Of a stretch of 15,921 nucleotides of DNA, positions 6,202 through 12,493 are shown one piece after another. Location of the stretch: contig CP070644.1 in NCBI GenBank assembly GCA_020354155.1, forward strand, positions 1,561,099 through 1,577,019. Direction: 5' to 3'. Both the position numbers and the translations under genes were made by a program. The notes beneath the pieces are model-generated. The model did no database searches. It was not told the origin of the DNA and worked only from the letters and a program-made list of their open reading frames with translations. The DNA comes from Nitrospiraceae bacterium. GTDB taxonomy: Bacteria; Nitrospirota; Thermodesulfovibrionia; UBA6902. Each line of letters begins with the position of its first letter. The first letter of the stretch is position 1.

Positions 6202-6561
6202 ATGGACAACGAACAGCTTATACATGACTGGATGGTATCCCACCTCAAAGGCAGGCTTTCACGGGATTACAATGACATAAGAATGAACCTCGGGAATGAG
6301 CAGCATGAGTTCAACGGTCATCATCCTGACCTTATCCTGGGCAATCACGGTATAGTCCTTGCGCTCATGGAAGTAGAGACAGAGAGCACCATCAATGAGA
6401 AACAGGCAGCGAACTGGAAAACCCTCGCAGGTCTCGGTGCAAAGCTCATCCTGATGGTGCCCAGGGCATACAAAGCCAAAGTCATTGATCTCCTCTGGAA
6501 GCAGGGGCTCGCAGACAAGGCCTCCGTCGGCAGCTATGAATTAAATGTAAGTATGCCCTGA
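6202..6561 (+). CDS. Small PD-(D/E)xK-nuclease-like protein
   Basis: A 119-residue protein. The central region reads HPDLIL (41-46) followed 11 residues later by MEVET (56-60), then a helix with NEKQAANW (65-72) and a hydrophobic strand LILMVP (82-87). This order of PD, then ExE on a strand, then a Gln/Trp helix and a VP strand matches minimal cores of the PD-(D/E)xK nuclease superfamily, with E-x-E in place of (D/E)-x-K. Sequence alone does not show that it cuts DNA; many such small proteins are uncharacterised. It begins one base after the DUF3187 stop, has no Shine-Dalgarno (TATAATATG), and is probably translated by coupling. It is the last gene of the operon. Confidence 0.65.
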   Translation: MDNEQLIHDWMVSHLKGRLSRDYNDIRMNLGNEQHEFNGHHPDLILGNHGIVLALMEVETESTINEKQAANWKTLAGLGAKLILMVPRAYKAKVIDLLWKQGLADKASVGSYELNVSMP

Positions 6562-6583
6562 GAGAAGGTTCTCCCGTCTCTTC

Positions 6584-6622
6584 CTCCCGACAAGCTCATC
6601 AGTAAGTTAAGCTTGTCAGGAG
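6584..6622. repeat. Long inverted repeat after the PGK-like operon
   Basis: CTCCCGACAAGCT at 6584-6596 pairs with AGCTTGTCAGGAG at 6610-6622 with one mismatch across 13 bases and a 13-base loop. No T-run follows, so it is not a classical intrinsic terminator, though it may act as an RNA-end hairpin. It opens the repeat cluster of the 390-base gene-free stretch 6562-6951. Confidence 0.55.
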
Positions 6623-6697
6623 TCAGATTCTCAGCCAAAAGAATTTCCTGAGGGATTCTGGCTTAAAGACTGCCGGAATGACTTTTGTGTATCTGTC

Positions 6698-6720
6698 ATC
6701 CTCCACCTTGATTGGAGGAT
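6698..6720. repeat. Palindromic element in repeat cluster
   Basis: ATCCTCCA at 6698-6705 is perfectly complementary to TGGAGGAT at 6713-6720 with a 7-base loop. Its surroundings (TGTCATCCTCC...CTTGAT...GGATCCAG) resemble the family of short GTCATNCC palindromes dispersed in many environmental genomes. Confidence 0.5.
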
Positions 6721-6741
6721 CCAGTGCTCCATGAAATAGCC

Positions 6742-6830
6742 TGTCATTGCGAGTCCCGAATTATCGGGACGAAGCAATTTCGCTGTTCAGGAGATCGCCG
6801 CGTCGGCCTGAAGGCCTCCTCGCGATGACA
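6742..6830. repeat. Dispersed palindromic repeat with near-perfect terminal inverted repeats
   Basis: The 89-base element starts TGTCATTGCGAG and ends CTCGCGATGACA, 12-base inverted ends with one mismatch. Inside are a short hairpin GTCCCGAATTATCGGGAC (6754-6771) and a GGCCTGAAGGCC hairpin (6806-6817). It matches in style the well-known GTCATTGCGAG...CTCGCAATGAC palindrome of environmental bacteria. No coding capacity is seen and no flanking target duplication is evident. Confidence 0.7.
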
Positions 6831-6836
6831 CATGTG

Positions 6837-6880
6837 TTGTCATTCCGGACCTGACGGCAGGCAGGCCTGATCCGAAATCT
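6837..6880. repeat. Partial GTCATTCCGGA-type palindromic repeat
   Basis: TTGTCATTCCGGACC at the left and GATCCGAAATCT at the right form imperfect inverted arms around CCTGACGGCAGGCAGGCCTGA. It abuts the 6742-6830 element and ends shortly before the zf-TFIIB gene, so it may have shaped that gene's 5' region. Confidence 0.5.
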
Positions 6881-6951
6881 ACCTTTTCCCTTCAGAAGTG
6901 GGATATGATGTGGATTCAATTTTTCATCTCCCCATTCCGATATATTTCTAT

Positions 6952-7563
6952 ATGAGCACTGATACTGCTTCAAAAAAAACGAAACAATGCATCCATTGCG
7001 AAAAGGACATCAATCTCAAATACAGGACATGCCCGATATGCGGCGGTCAACAGGATGATAAAATCGAAGCGCGGGCTCCACAATGTCCCCGTTGCAAGGT
7101 CCACCTCCAGAGCCATATAGTCGATGGCGAGGAATATGACATTTGTGGCGAATGCGGTGGCATGTGGCTCGATCGGGATGAATTTCATCGGGCTACCCGG
7201 GAACGTATTGCCTATGAAAAAGTAGCAGACAAGGGAGAGTACCTGAAGGCGCCTGTCAGAGGTGAAATAGAATATATCCCCTGCATCCGCTGCGGTAAGC
7301 TCATGAACCGGAGAAATTTCGGAAAGATCTCCGGGGTAATCATTGACAGGTGCAAACAGCATGGGGTCTGGCTGGATGCAGGCGAGCTTGAGAAGATCCA
7401 GCACTTTATAGCAGACGGGGGGCTTGACCAATCAAGGGACCGGGAGATTTCACGAAACCGCGAGGAGCTCAAGGAACTTGCCACTCAGGTTGATCAGAAT
7501 ACCTTTACCCAGCGCCTGCTTCATTTCTGGGATTTCAAGAGAATACTCTTCCGCGGCTGGTAA
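6952..7563 (+). CDS. Zinc-ribbon protein with tandem zf-TFIIB domains
   Basis: 203 residues from the ATG at 6952. Three zinc-binding modules are visible: a short ribbon with C13, C16, C27 and C30; a zf-TFIIB module CPRCKVHLQ...CGECGGMWLDRDEF (C45, C48, C65, C68); and a second one CIRCGK...RCKQHGVWLDAGELEKI (C111, C114, C134, H137). The GGxWLDxxE element is the family signature. These small proteins are common and of unknown role; nucleic-acid or protein binding is only presumed. An in-frame GTG at 6898 would add 18 hydrophobic residues; neither start has a clear Shine-Dalgarno, and I prefer the ATG because it makes a soluble protein beginning MSTDTASKK. A TATATT sits five bases before the ATG, so a leaderless start is possible. 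Confidence 0.85.
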   Translation: MSTDTASKKTKQCIHCEKDINLKYRTCPICGGQQDDKIEARAPQCPRCKVHLQSHIVDGEEYDICGECGGMWLDRDEFHRATRERIAYEKVADKGEYLKAPVRGEIEYIPCIRCGKLMNRRNFGKISGVIIDRCKQHGVWLDAGELEKIQHFIADGGLDQSRDREISRNREELKELATQVDQNTFTQRLLHFWDFKRILFRGW

Positions 7564-7651
7564 CATACCTTATCCATGGATTTGCCCTTCGGGCGGAGTA
7601 ACTTTTTGCGCACACATGGATGCAAGGACATAATGACTTTCATAAAATGAG

Positions 7652-7810
7652 TTATGAAGTCTTTGTCTGCTTTTTTGATACTGCTGTGACAACAGGCCGG
7701 CACTTTGAGCATCGTTGATCACCGCACCATTGACACTGGAAACAGTCAGGGCAGGGATGTTTTTTAGAAGATTTCTTGCAGGGTCTATTCTGAGTTTTGC
7801 AGATTGTCAC
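7652..7810 (-). CDS. 52-residue Cys-rich small protein, unknown family
   Basis: A short frame missed by size filters. It starts with GTG at 7810, with GGAG six bases upstream, and ends at TAA (7652-7654). Eight Cys are present: C4 and C11, then C20, C23, C26, C29, C34 and C37 in the pattern CPDCFQCQWCGDQRCSKC, a tight set of CxxC pairs typical of a small zinc or iron-sulfur binding knot. The C-terminal 15 residues are Lys/Thr/Ser-rich. No signal peptide or membrane helix is seen. A strong sigma-70-type promoter lies immediately upstream (7832-7860), which supports expression independent of the phosphatase gene whose stop is 62 bases away. I recall small proteins with a CPDCxxCQWC-like pattern but cannot name a family. 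Confidence 0.65.
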   Translation of the reverse strand: MTICKTQNRPCKKSSKKHPCPDCFQCQWCGDQRCSKCRPVVTAVSKKQTKTS

Positions 7811-7831
7811 AGGAGTCTCCAAATTAGAATT

Positions 7832-7860
7832 ATTATAATTTAGATATGCTCGAAATTCAA
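7832..7860 (-). promoter_or_regulatory. Strong sigma-70-type promoter for the Cys-rich small protein
   Basis: Minus-strand TTGAAT (7855-7860), exactly 17 bases, then a perfect TATAAT (7832-7837). The predicted transcription start is near 7825, giving a leader of about 15 bases that carries the GGAG (7817-7820) of the small gene. Confidence 0.6.
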
Positions 7861-7871
7861 GCTGCGCAGCA

Positions 7872-8660
7872 CTACTTTGAGACTGCTGCAAGGGCCCTCT
7901 GATGTAAGGTTCCATTTGCAGAGGCAAGGATGGTCGTCGACCGTTTCACTCCAACTTTTACAGCTTCGATTGCCTGTCCCTGTACGTCTGTGACGATACC
8001 TCCTGCCTCTTTTACGAGAAGATATCCTGCGGCAAAATCAAAACTCCTTGAAGGTGATGGGATCACGAATATACTTACGGCACCCTGGGCAAGAAAAGAG
8101 AGATCAAGTGCTGTTGAGCCGAAGCACCGGGCCCGGTTAAAAAAAGACAGCAGTGGGAGAATGCTCGATATGTCTTTGTGCGGATTCTGTGCTTCATAGG
8201 CTATAACTTTGCAGGTATCATCCTGCTGCGTCCTGATAGGCCTGTCATTTAAAAAACTTCCCTGTCCCTTTATCGCCCAGAATTCGTCTCCGTTGATCAG
8301 GTTAAGGACATAACCGATCGACGTGTCTCCTATCATCTCACCGTCAACGAGGGCAATGGAAGTGGAGAAAAGAGGGACACCACTGAGTGCATTCCTGCTG
8401 CCGTCGATGGGATCAATCAGGAGCTTCGGACCGCCGCCGCAGACATCTTTGGTGCCGTACTCTTCTGACACGAGGGTAAGGGGCTTCTGCAGCTTCTCCG
8501 CTTCTTCAAAAATAATGTCCTCAGCCCCGCGGTCAATGGGATGGGTCATGTCACCGCCTGCCCCTCTGCCGAGAGGTGGCCCTGCAAGGAGTTCATGCAG
8601 ATGTGACGGAATCTCCTGTCTCAGCCGAGCTCCTATTTTTTTTATGTCATTGATGTCCAT
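7872..8660 (-). CDS. Inositol-monophosphatase-family phosphatase (archaeal IMPase/FBPase type)
   Basis: A 262-residue member of the Mg2+-dependent, Li+-sensitive sugar phosphatase family. Metal-binding motifs are intact: SEE (65-67), DPIDGSRN (83-90) and the C-terminal SFDFAAG (206-212, D208), followed by EAGG (218-221). The N-terminal GGDMTHPIDRGAED (35-48) resembles the archaeal and deep-branching dual IMPase/fructose-1,6-bisphosphatase group more than SuhB. Substrate (inositol phosphate, fructose bisphosphate or PAP) cannot be decided from sequence. The start at 8660 has no Shine-Dalgarno; an AT-rich stretch precedes it. It follows the APH-type kinase on the same strand by 84 bases. Confidence in the family is high, in substrate low. 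Confidence 0.92.
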   Translation of the reverse strand: MDINDIKKIGARLRQEIPSHLHELLAGPPLGRGAGGDMTHPIDRGAEDIIFEEAEKLQKPLTLVSEEYGTKDVCGGGPKLLIDPIDGSRNALSGVPLFSTSIALVDGEMIGDTSIGYVLNLINGDEFWAIKGQGSFLNDRPIRTQQDDTCKVIAYEAQNPHKDISSILPLLSFFNRARCFGSTALDLSFLAQGAVSIFVIPSPSRSFDFAAGYLLVKEAGGIVTDVQGQAIEAVKVGVKRSTTILASANGTLHQRALAAVSK

Positions 8661-8760
8661 AATGAAAAAGATTAAACATCAAAGAGCAAAATGTAAAATT
8701 AAGGAGTTATTTACTAATAAAATTACATCCACAATCTTGATTTTTTATTTTTTATTTTTG
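8661..8760. repeat. AT-rich intergenic stretch, possible dispersed repeat
   Basis: About 80% A+T on the intergenic side, far above the surroundings, with phrases such as CAAAGAGCAAAATGTAAAATTAAGGAG and a poly-T-rich run TTTTTTATTTTTTATTTTTG. This style of text resembles AT-rich low-complexity repeats seen between genes in environmental genomes. The last codons of the kinase gene (YIKNKK) lie inside it, so its C-terminus may have been changed by the insertion. I see no inverted ends. Confidence 0.35.
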
Positions 8761-9800
8761 ATATACTGGTTCACCTTCTCAATCTTAAATGATTCATCAT
8801 GGAGCACTCCATTGATGAACCTGAAGATCCTGCGCCTGTTTTCCTGGGTCACATCAGGATAAAAAACAGGGTTTGCAACAACAGCACCGCGGAAGGCATA
8901 GAACGGCGCTACAACCTCAAAGACTTCGCTGTCGCCTGTTATTGTGACATACTCGTCATAAAACAGTTTCAATGCATCATAAAAAGCATCCTGCACCTTC
9001 CCGGAATTATTGATCGAAAAGAAAATATAGTTCATCGTCAATGCGGTAAGGTCATCAGCAGCATCACCCCAGGGCCCCCTGCTTCTGTCAAGGAGCACAA
9101 GTTTGTTATCATCCTGAAACCAGATGTTGCCGGGATGAAAATCACCATGCACCTGGCACAGTCTTTTAAATTTTGGCTTTAACCGTGCGCGCCAGTCAAC
9201 GCATTTTTTCTCAATAACTGTTATTTCCTCTGCAGTGACTGTACCCTCAGGATAGGTGTCGAATACCCCCATCAGGCACTCACCGTGTCCGATGGTATCA
9301 CGCACCTTCCGCCAGTACAGCTGCTCTGAATCTTTTTTCACAGAGTGTATGTCAGCTAAATATGATGTCATGATCTTTATCTTTGCAATGTCATTCTTAT
9401 CAATACTGCTTTTTTTCCTCATTGCTGCAAGATCATTGAAATAATGCCTGCCCTCTGCCCGTTCCATCAGGAGATAATATTCCCTGCCACCGCCAATTGA
9501 TTTAATACGCCCGTCTTCAAGCTCGGCAAGGACGTCAAGGGCCCTGACATGATTCGGCAGATGACCGAATTCATCAAGGTCAAGGAGGAACACGCCGGCC
9601 CTGTCTGCAGGATAATCATGCTCAAGCCCCTCAGGAAAGAGTCCTTTGACAACGTAATGCGTGCTGCCTTCGTCCGTTGATATGTCCACAAGAAAGCCAG
9701 CACCCTGCACCCCTTCACCAAGTTTGGTGATCTCCACGTCGCGGGCTTTCCCGCCAAAGAGATTCAGAATGTATTGCCTGACACTTTCTTTGTTAATCAT
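8745..9800 (-). CDS. Aminoglycoside-phosphotransferase-family (APH) kinase
   Basis: A 351-residue protein-kinase-like small-molecule kinase. The catalytic loop HGDFHPGN (218-225: D220, N225) and the following metal-binding LLDRSRGPWGDAADDL (236-251, D238) are clear, and an N-lobe strand YVVKG (49-53, K52) fits the ATP-binding Lys. Substrates of this family range from antibiotics to choline, homoserine, fructosamine and methylthioribose; none can be chosen here. Nothing points to a resistance role. The start at 9800 overlaps the stop of uvrC (9793) by eight bases, so the two are translationally coupled and form an operon. Its C-terminal end runs into an AT-rich stretch. Confidence 0.9.
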   Translation of the reverse strand: MINKESVRQYILNLFGGKARDVEITKLGEGVQGAGFLVDISTDEGSTHYVVKGLFPEGLEHDYPADRAGVFLLDLDEFGHLPNHVRALDVLAELEDGRIKSIGGGREYYLLMERAEGRHYFNDLAAMRKKSSIDKNDIAKIKIMTSYLADIHSVKKDSEQLYWRKVRDTIGHGECLMGVFDTYPEGTVTAEEITVIEKKCVDWRARLKPKFKRLCQVHGDFHPGNIWFQDDNKLVLLDRSRGPWGDAADDLTALTMNYIFFSINNSGKVQDAFYDALKLFYDEYVTITGDSEVFEVVAPFYAFRGAVVANPVFYPDVTQENRRRIFRFINGVLHDESFKIEKVNQYIKNKK

Positions 9801-11667
9801 TGCTTTGTGCCTTTGCTTCTTTGTGCCTCAGTGTCTCCATAAGATTTTTCTTCAAATCCTCTGCAACTTTTCTGTTCATGCCTTTCACAGATGCGATATC
9901 ATCAATTGAAGCCCTGCGTATTGCATCGAGACTGCCAAAGTGTTTCAGCAGTATCAGTCTTCTTGTCTTTCCTATCCCAGGTACATTTTCAAGGGGTGAG
10001 GTCAGGGCCTTTTTTGACCGGAGCTTCCTGTGATAGGTGATTGCAAAGCGGTGTGCCTCATCTCGGATCTTCTGCAGCATGTGGGTTGTTGCCAGTGCCG
10101 GCTCAAGATAGACGGGCATCCTCTTGCCGGGAAGATAAATTCTGTCCATCTCCTTATGAATATATGCATGCCTTGTCTTTGACCTGTCATGTTTCGCCTT
10201 TGCAATAGCTGCTACCTCTATTGGAAGACCAAAGGGTTTCATGGCTTCAACTGCATGTCCAAGCTGCCCCCTGCCTCCGTCTATAAGGAGAAGCTGCGGG
10301 AGTTTGTGATCATCACTGGCAGCATTTTTTAAATACCGGCCGACAACTTCGCTTATCATGGCAAAATCATCTGTTCCCTGAACCGTTTTTATCCTGAACA
10401 GTCTGTAGTCATCCTTCTCAAATTTTCCATTTTCATACAGTATCAGTGACCCGACAGATTCAGAGCCGGATATGTTTGATATATCCACGACGCCTATACG
10501 GGCAGGAACAGCAGAGAGCTGCAGAAGTTCTTTGATTTTTACGGCTGTTTCATCTATTCTGGTCTCTTTGTGCCTGTTGAATGCGTAGAAGGCATTTTCA
10601 TTTGCCATCTTGAGCGCCTTTTTCTCCAGGTCGCCGCGTGCATATCTCAACTGCAGATCCTTCCCCCGTTTCTCTGTCAGCCACTTTCTTTCAGTTGATA
10701 ATTGTGCATTGACGGGGAGAATGATTTTTGGCGGGAGGAGCATTTCTTTTGAATAAAACTGTTCTACAACGTTCGTGATGAGCTCCCTGTCATCCATCTC
10801 ACCCAGCTTCTTCAGAAAGAAGTCCTTTTGTCCAAGGACTGACCCGTTTCTGATAAAGAAGAGAAAAATCGAGGCCTCCTGCTTATTCCGGTACAGGCCC
10901 ATCACGTCCAGGTCCCCAAGCCCGGGAGCAATAATTCGCTGTGACTCCCAGGCCCTGTTCAGGGCAGTCAGCCTGTCCCTGATTTTTGCTGCCTCTTCAA
11001 AGAGAAGTTCCCCGGAGAGTTTCTCCATACGTTTCTGCAGATTATGGAGAAGCTCTTTCTTTTCCCCTCGTATAAAGGCCCTTACTTCTTCTACTGTCTC
11101 CTGATAAGCCTTCCGGTGCTCTTCTGTCCTTTTGTCTTCTGCGCAGGGCGCCAGACACCGTCCCATTTGATACTGAACACAGGGCCTGAAGGGTTTGTTC
11201 ATTCTGTATTTACAGATGCGGATAGGAAAATTTCGACGGATAAAATCAAGCATTTCCCACATGGCGCCAGCCGGCACATAGGGGCCAAAGTACAGGGCCC
11301 CATCTTTCGCAATTCTGCGCACCACGGCAAGCCGCGGCCATTCCTCCTCTATTGTTAATTTTAAATAGGGATAGTTTTTATCATCCCGCAGGATAATGTT
11401 GTAGGGAGGTTTTGTTCTCTTGATATAATTCGCTTCGAGAATAAGGGCCTCAAGCTCGTTTTTTGTAATGATATAATCAAAGTCCCGGATCTCCTCAACC
11501 ATCTTTGCCTTGCGGTCGTCAAGGGAAGCTGATTTCTGAAAGTAGGAGCGCAGCCTGTTCCGCAGGTTTTTAGCCTTGCCAACATAGAGAATACGCTCCT
11601 TTGCTCCTTTCATGACATACACACCCGGCGACGCAGGTACGGTGGGCACCTTTTCTTTTGGGTTCAT
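9793..11667 (-). CDS. uvrC: Excinuclease ABC subunit C
   Basis: 624 residues from the ATG at 11667, close to the usual UvrC length. UvrC makes both incisions around a DNA lesion in UvrABC nucleotide excision repair. Domains in order: GIY-YIG nuclease at the N-terminus (SPGVYVMKG and ILYVGKAKNLRNRLRSYF), the Cys-rich region (CKYRMNKPFRPCVQYQMGRCLAPC is split over about residues 148-175), a UVR segment, the RNase-H-like nuclease (VVDISNISGSESVGS; LLLIDGGRGQL; RDEAHRFAITYHRK), and C-terminal helix-hairpin-helix repeats (VPGIGKTRRLILLKHFGS). The usual DISH motif reads DISN. A longer TTG start at 11775 adds 36 residues that do not fit the family. No Shine-Dalgarno; TATAAT sits six bases before the ATG. 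The APH-type kinase follows with an 8-base overlap. Confidence 0.97.
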   Translation of the reverse strand: MNPKEKVPTVPASPGVYVMKGAKERILYVGKAKNLRNRLRSYFQKSASLDDRKAKMVEEIRDFDYIITKNELEALILEANYIKRTKPPYNIILRDDKNYPYLKLTIEEEWPRLAVVRRIAKDGALYFGPYVPAGAMWEMLDFIRRNFPIRICKYRMNKPFRPCVQYQMGRCLAPCAEDKRTEEHRKAYQETVEEVRAFIRGEKKELLHNLQKRMEKLSGELLFEEAAKIRDRLTALNRAWESQRIIAPGLGDLDVMGLYRNKQEASIFLFFIRNGSVLGQKDFFLKKLGEMDDRELITNVVEQFYSKEMLLPPKIILPVNAQLSTERKWLTEKRGKDLQLRYARGDLEKKALKMANENAFYAFNRHKETRIDETAVKIKELLQLSAVPARIGVVDISNISGSESVGSLILYENGKFEKDDYRLFRIKTVQGTDDFAMISEVVGRYLKNAASDDHKLPQLLLIDGGRGQLGHAVEAMKPFGLPIEVAAIAKAKHDRSKTRHAYIHKEMDRIYLPGKRMPVYLEPALATTHMLQKIRDEAHRFAITYHRKLRSKKALTSPLENVPGIGKTRRLILLKHFGSLDAIRRASIDDIASVKGMNRKVAEDLKKNLMETLRHKEAKAQSND

Positions 11668-11673
11668 AGGAAA

Positions 11674-11679
11674 ATTATA
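11674..11679 (-). promoter_or_regulatory. -10 element positioned for a leaderless uvrC mRNA
   Basis: On the minus strand a perfect TATAAT is followed by TTTCCT and then the uvrC ATG at 11667, so transcription would begin at or next to the A of the start codon. No Shine-Dalgarno is present. The -35 region is poor. The same geometry occurs before the APS-kinase-like gene. Confidence 0.35.
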
Positions 11680-11839
11680 ACTCAGGTATGCAGGAAAGTC
11701 CTGAGAAACAGGGAGGCCCCGCAGTTTTCTCTCTCCTGCCCTCATTGCTCTATCTGCCCCGAATTTATTGTACAAGTGCCTGTTATAACACTTGATTTAC
11801 AGTTCTGTCTTTTAGGAATATTGAGGGGACAAAAAACAG

Positions 11840-11867
11840 TTGACAGAGGGGAAATTTGCGTTACAAT
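11840..11867 (+). promoter_or_regulatory. Strong sigma-70-type promoter of a candidate small RNA
   Basis: A perfect TTGACA (11840-11845), a 16-base spacer and TACAAT (11862-11867, five of six). No plus-strand gene follows: the next plus-strand coding region starts at 12494 beyond a convergent gene. The expected transcription start is near 11874. Confidence 0.6.
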
Positions 11868-11873
11868 GGAGGT

Positions 11874-12000
11874 AAGAGGACATACAAATCGGTAGAGCCA
11901 TCATAGGGAATGAGAGACGCTGCATACTGTGTGTAAATAAGCAGGACGTCCCGGCGTTTCAGCTGATCAAAGTATAAGGCCCGAAGGTGGCTCTATTTTT
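11874..12000 (+). ncRNA. Candidate small RNA with terminal stem and U-run, no recognised family
   Basis: Downstream of the 11840-11867 promoter, a non-coding region of about 125 bases folds as follows. TAGAGCCATC (11893-11902) pairs with GGTGGCTCTA (11986-11995) over ten bases with one G-U, and a TTTTTG run follows directly, giving a closed stem plus terminator. Inside, GAGACGC (11914-11920) can pair with GCGTTTC (11954-11960), and GGACGTCC (11944-11951) is a perfect palindrome. Several GGA motifs lie outside the stems. I do not recognise it as 6S, SRP RNA, tmRNA or any riboswitch. It is not a leader, because the gene next to it (DUF2914) is on the opposite strand and convergent. The 3' end is three bases from that gene's stop, so the two transcripts may overlap. 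Confidence 0.45.
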
Positions 12001-12002
12001 GT

Positions 12003-12416
12003 TTATTCAACAGTAAATTCTACTATCTTCATTACTTGTCCTGCAGCATCCTGAAGCTCCACTCTCCAGTTCTCTTTCAGACCGCCCAGTTTTTTACTTG
12101 AATAGGTGCGCCATCTTGCGCCCTGTTTTATGGGCAGTGTGATGTCTGCCATCCTGGTATTACCGGCATACCAGACAAAACTGACCGTGGTGTCTTCTGC
12201 AATGTCTGTTGCCTCAAGAAAGCAGTACACTTTTTCTGTTGAAGATGAGAAGGCGTCCACAATACCGACAGGCTCTCGGTCCTCAATGCTGCCTGCTATG
12301 ACCAGTCTGGCAACAGTAAATGCCGGTCCCTCCTGCGGAGCGGATTCCGCGAAGGCGAGTTGCTGCGTGATTACAGCAAGGGAAAGAACTGCAATGACGA
12401 GTAATATTCTTTTCAT
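12003..12416 (-). CDS. DUF2914-family exported protein
   Basis: 137 residues from the ATG at 12416, which has GGAGG seven bases upstream; an upstream frame start at 12443 lacks such a site. A Sec signal peptide covers residues 1 to about 23 (KR, then ILLVIAVLSLAVITQQ, likely cut after AFA). The mature part contains the DUF2914 features: TEKVYCFLEATD, VSFVWYAGN, WRTYSSKKLGG and NWRVELQDAAGQV. This predicts a compact beta domain in the periplasm. The family is uncharacterised; members occur alone or fused to envelope proteins. Its mRNA 3' end meets the candidate small RNA from the other strand. Confidence 0.9.
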   Translation of the reverse strand: MKRILLVIAVLSLAVITQQLAFAESAPQEGPAFTVARLVIAGSIEDREPVGIVDAFSSSTEKVYCFLEATDIAEDTTVSFVWYAGNTRMADITLPIKQGARWRTYSSKKLGGLKENWRVELQDAAGQVMKIVEFTVE

Positions 12417-12450
12417 ACTTTCCTCCTTGAAATTGATTAGCATAGATATA

Positions 12451-12479
12451 ATAGTACCATCAATTTGCCGAATTGTGAA
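12451..12479 (-). promoter_or_regulatory. Probable promoter of the DUF2914 gene
   Basis: Minus-strand TTCACA (12474-12479, five of six), 17 bases, then TACTAT (12451-12456, four of six). The start would be near 12444, leaving about 27 bases of leader with the GGAGG site. It sits in the 77-base divergent gap shared with the radical SAM gene; a plus-strand TATAAT at 12447-12452 overlaps it but lacks a well-spaced -35. Confidence 0.4.
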
Positions 12480-12493
12480 TAATGTCCTGACCT

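Noticed and set aside
7584..7611. GCCCTTCGGGC with a nearby TTTTT after the zf-TFIIB gene as an intrinsic terminator.
   Set aside because: The stem has only four base pairs and the T-run is nine bases downstream of it, so I do not call it.
7652..7927. A 91-codon version of the Cys-rich frame starting inside the phosphatase gene.
   Set aside because: The extra N-terminal part overlaps the phosphatase coding end and the promoter; the GTG at 7810 with GGAG is the better start.
8745..9800. An aminoglycoside resistance gene.
   Set aside because: Only the superfamily fold is supported; the coupling to uvrC and the lack of mobile context give no sign of resistance.
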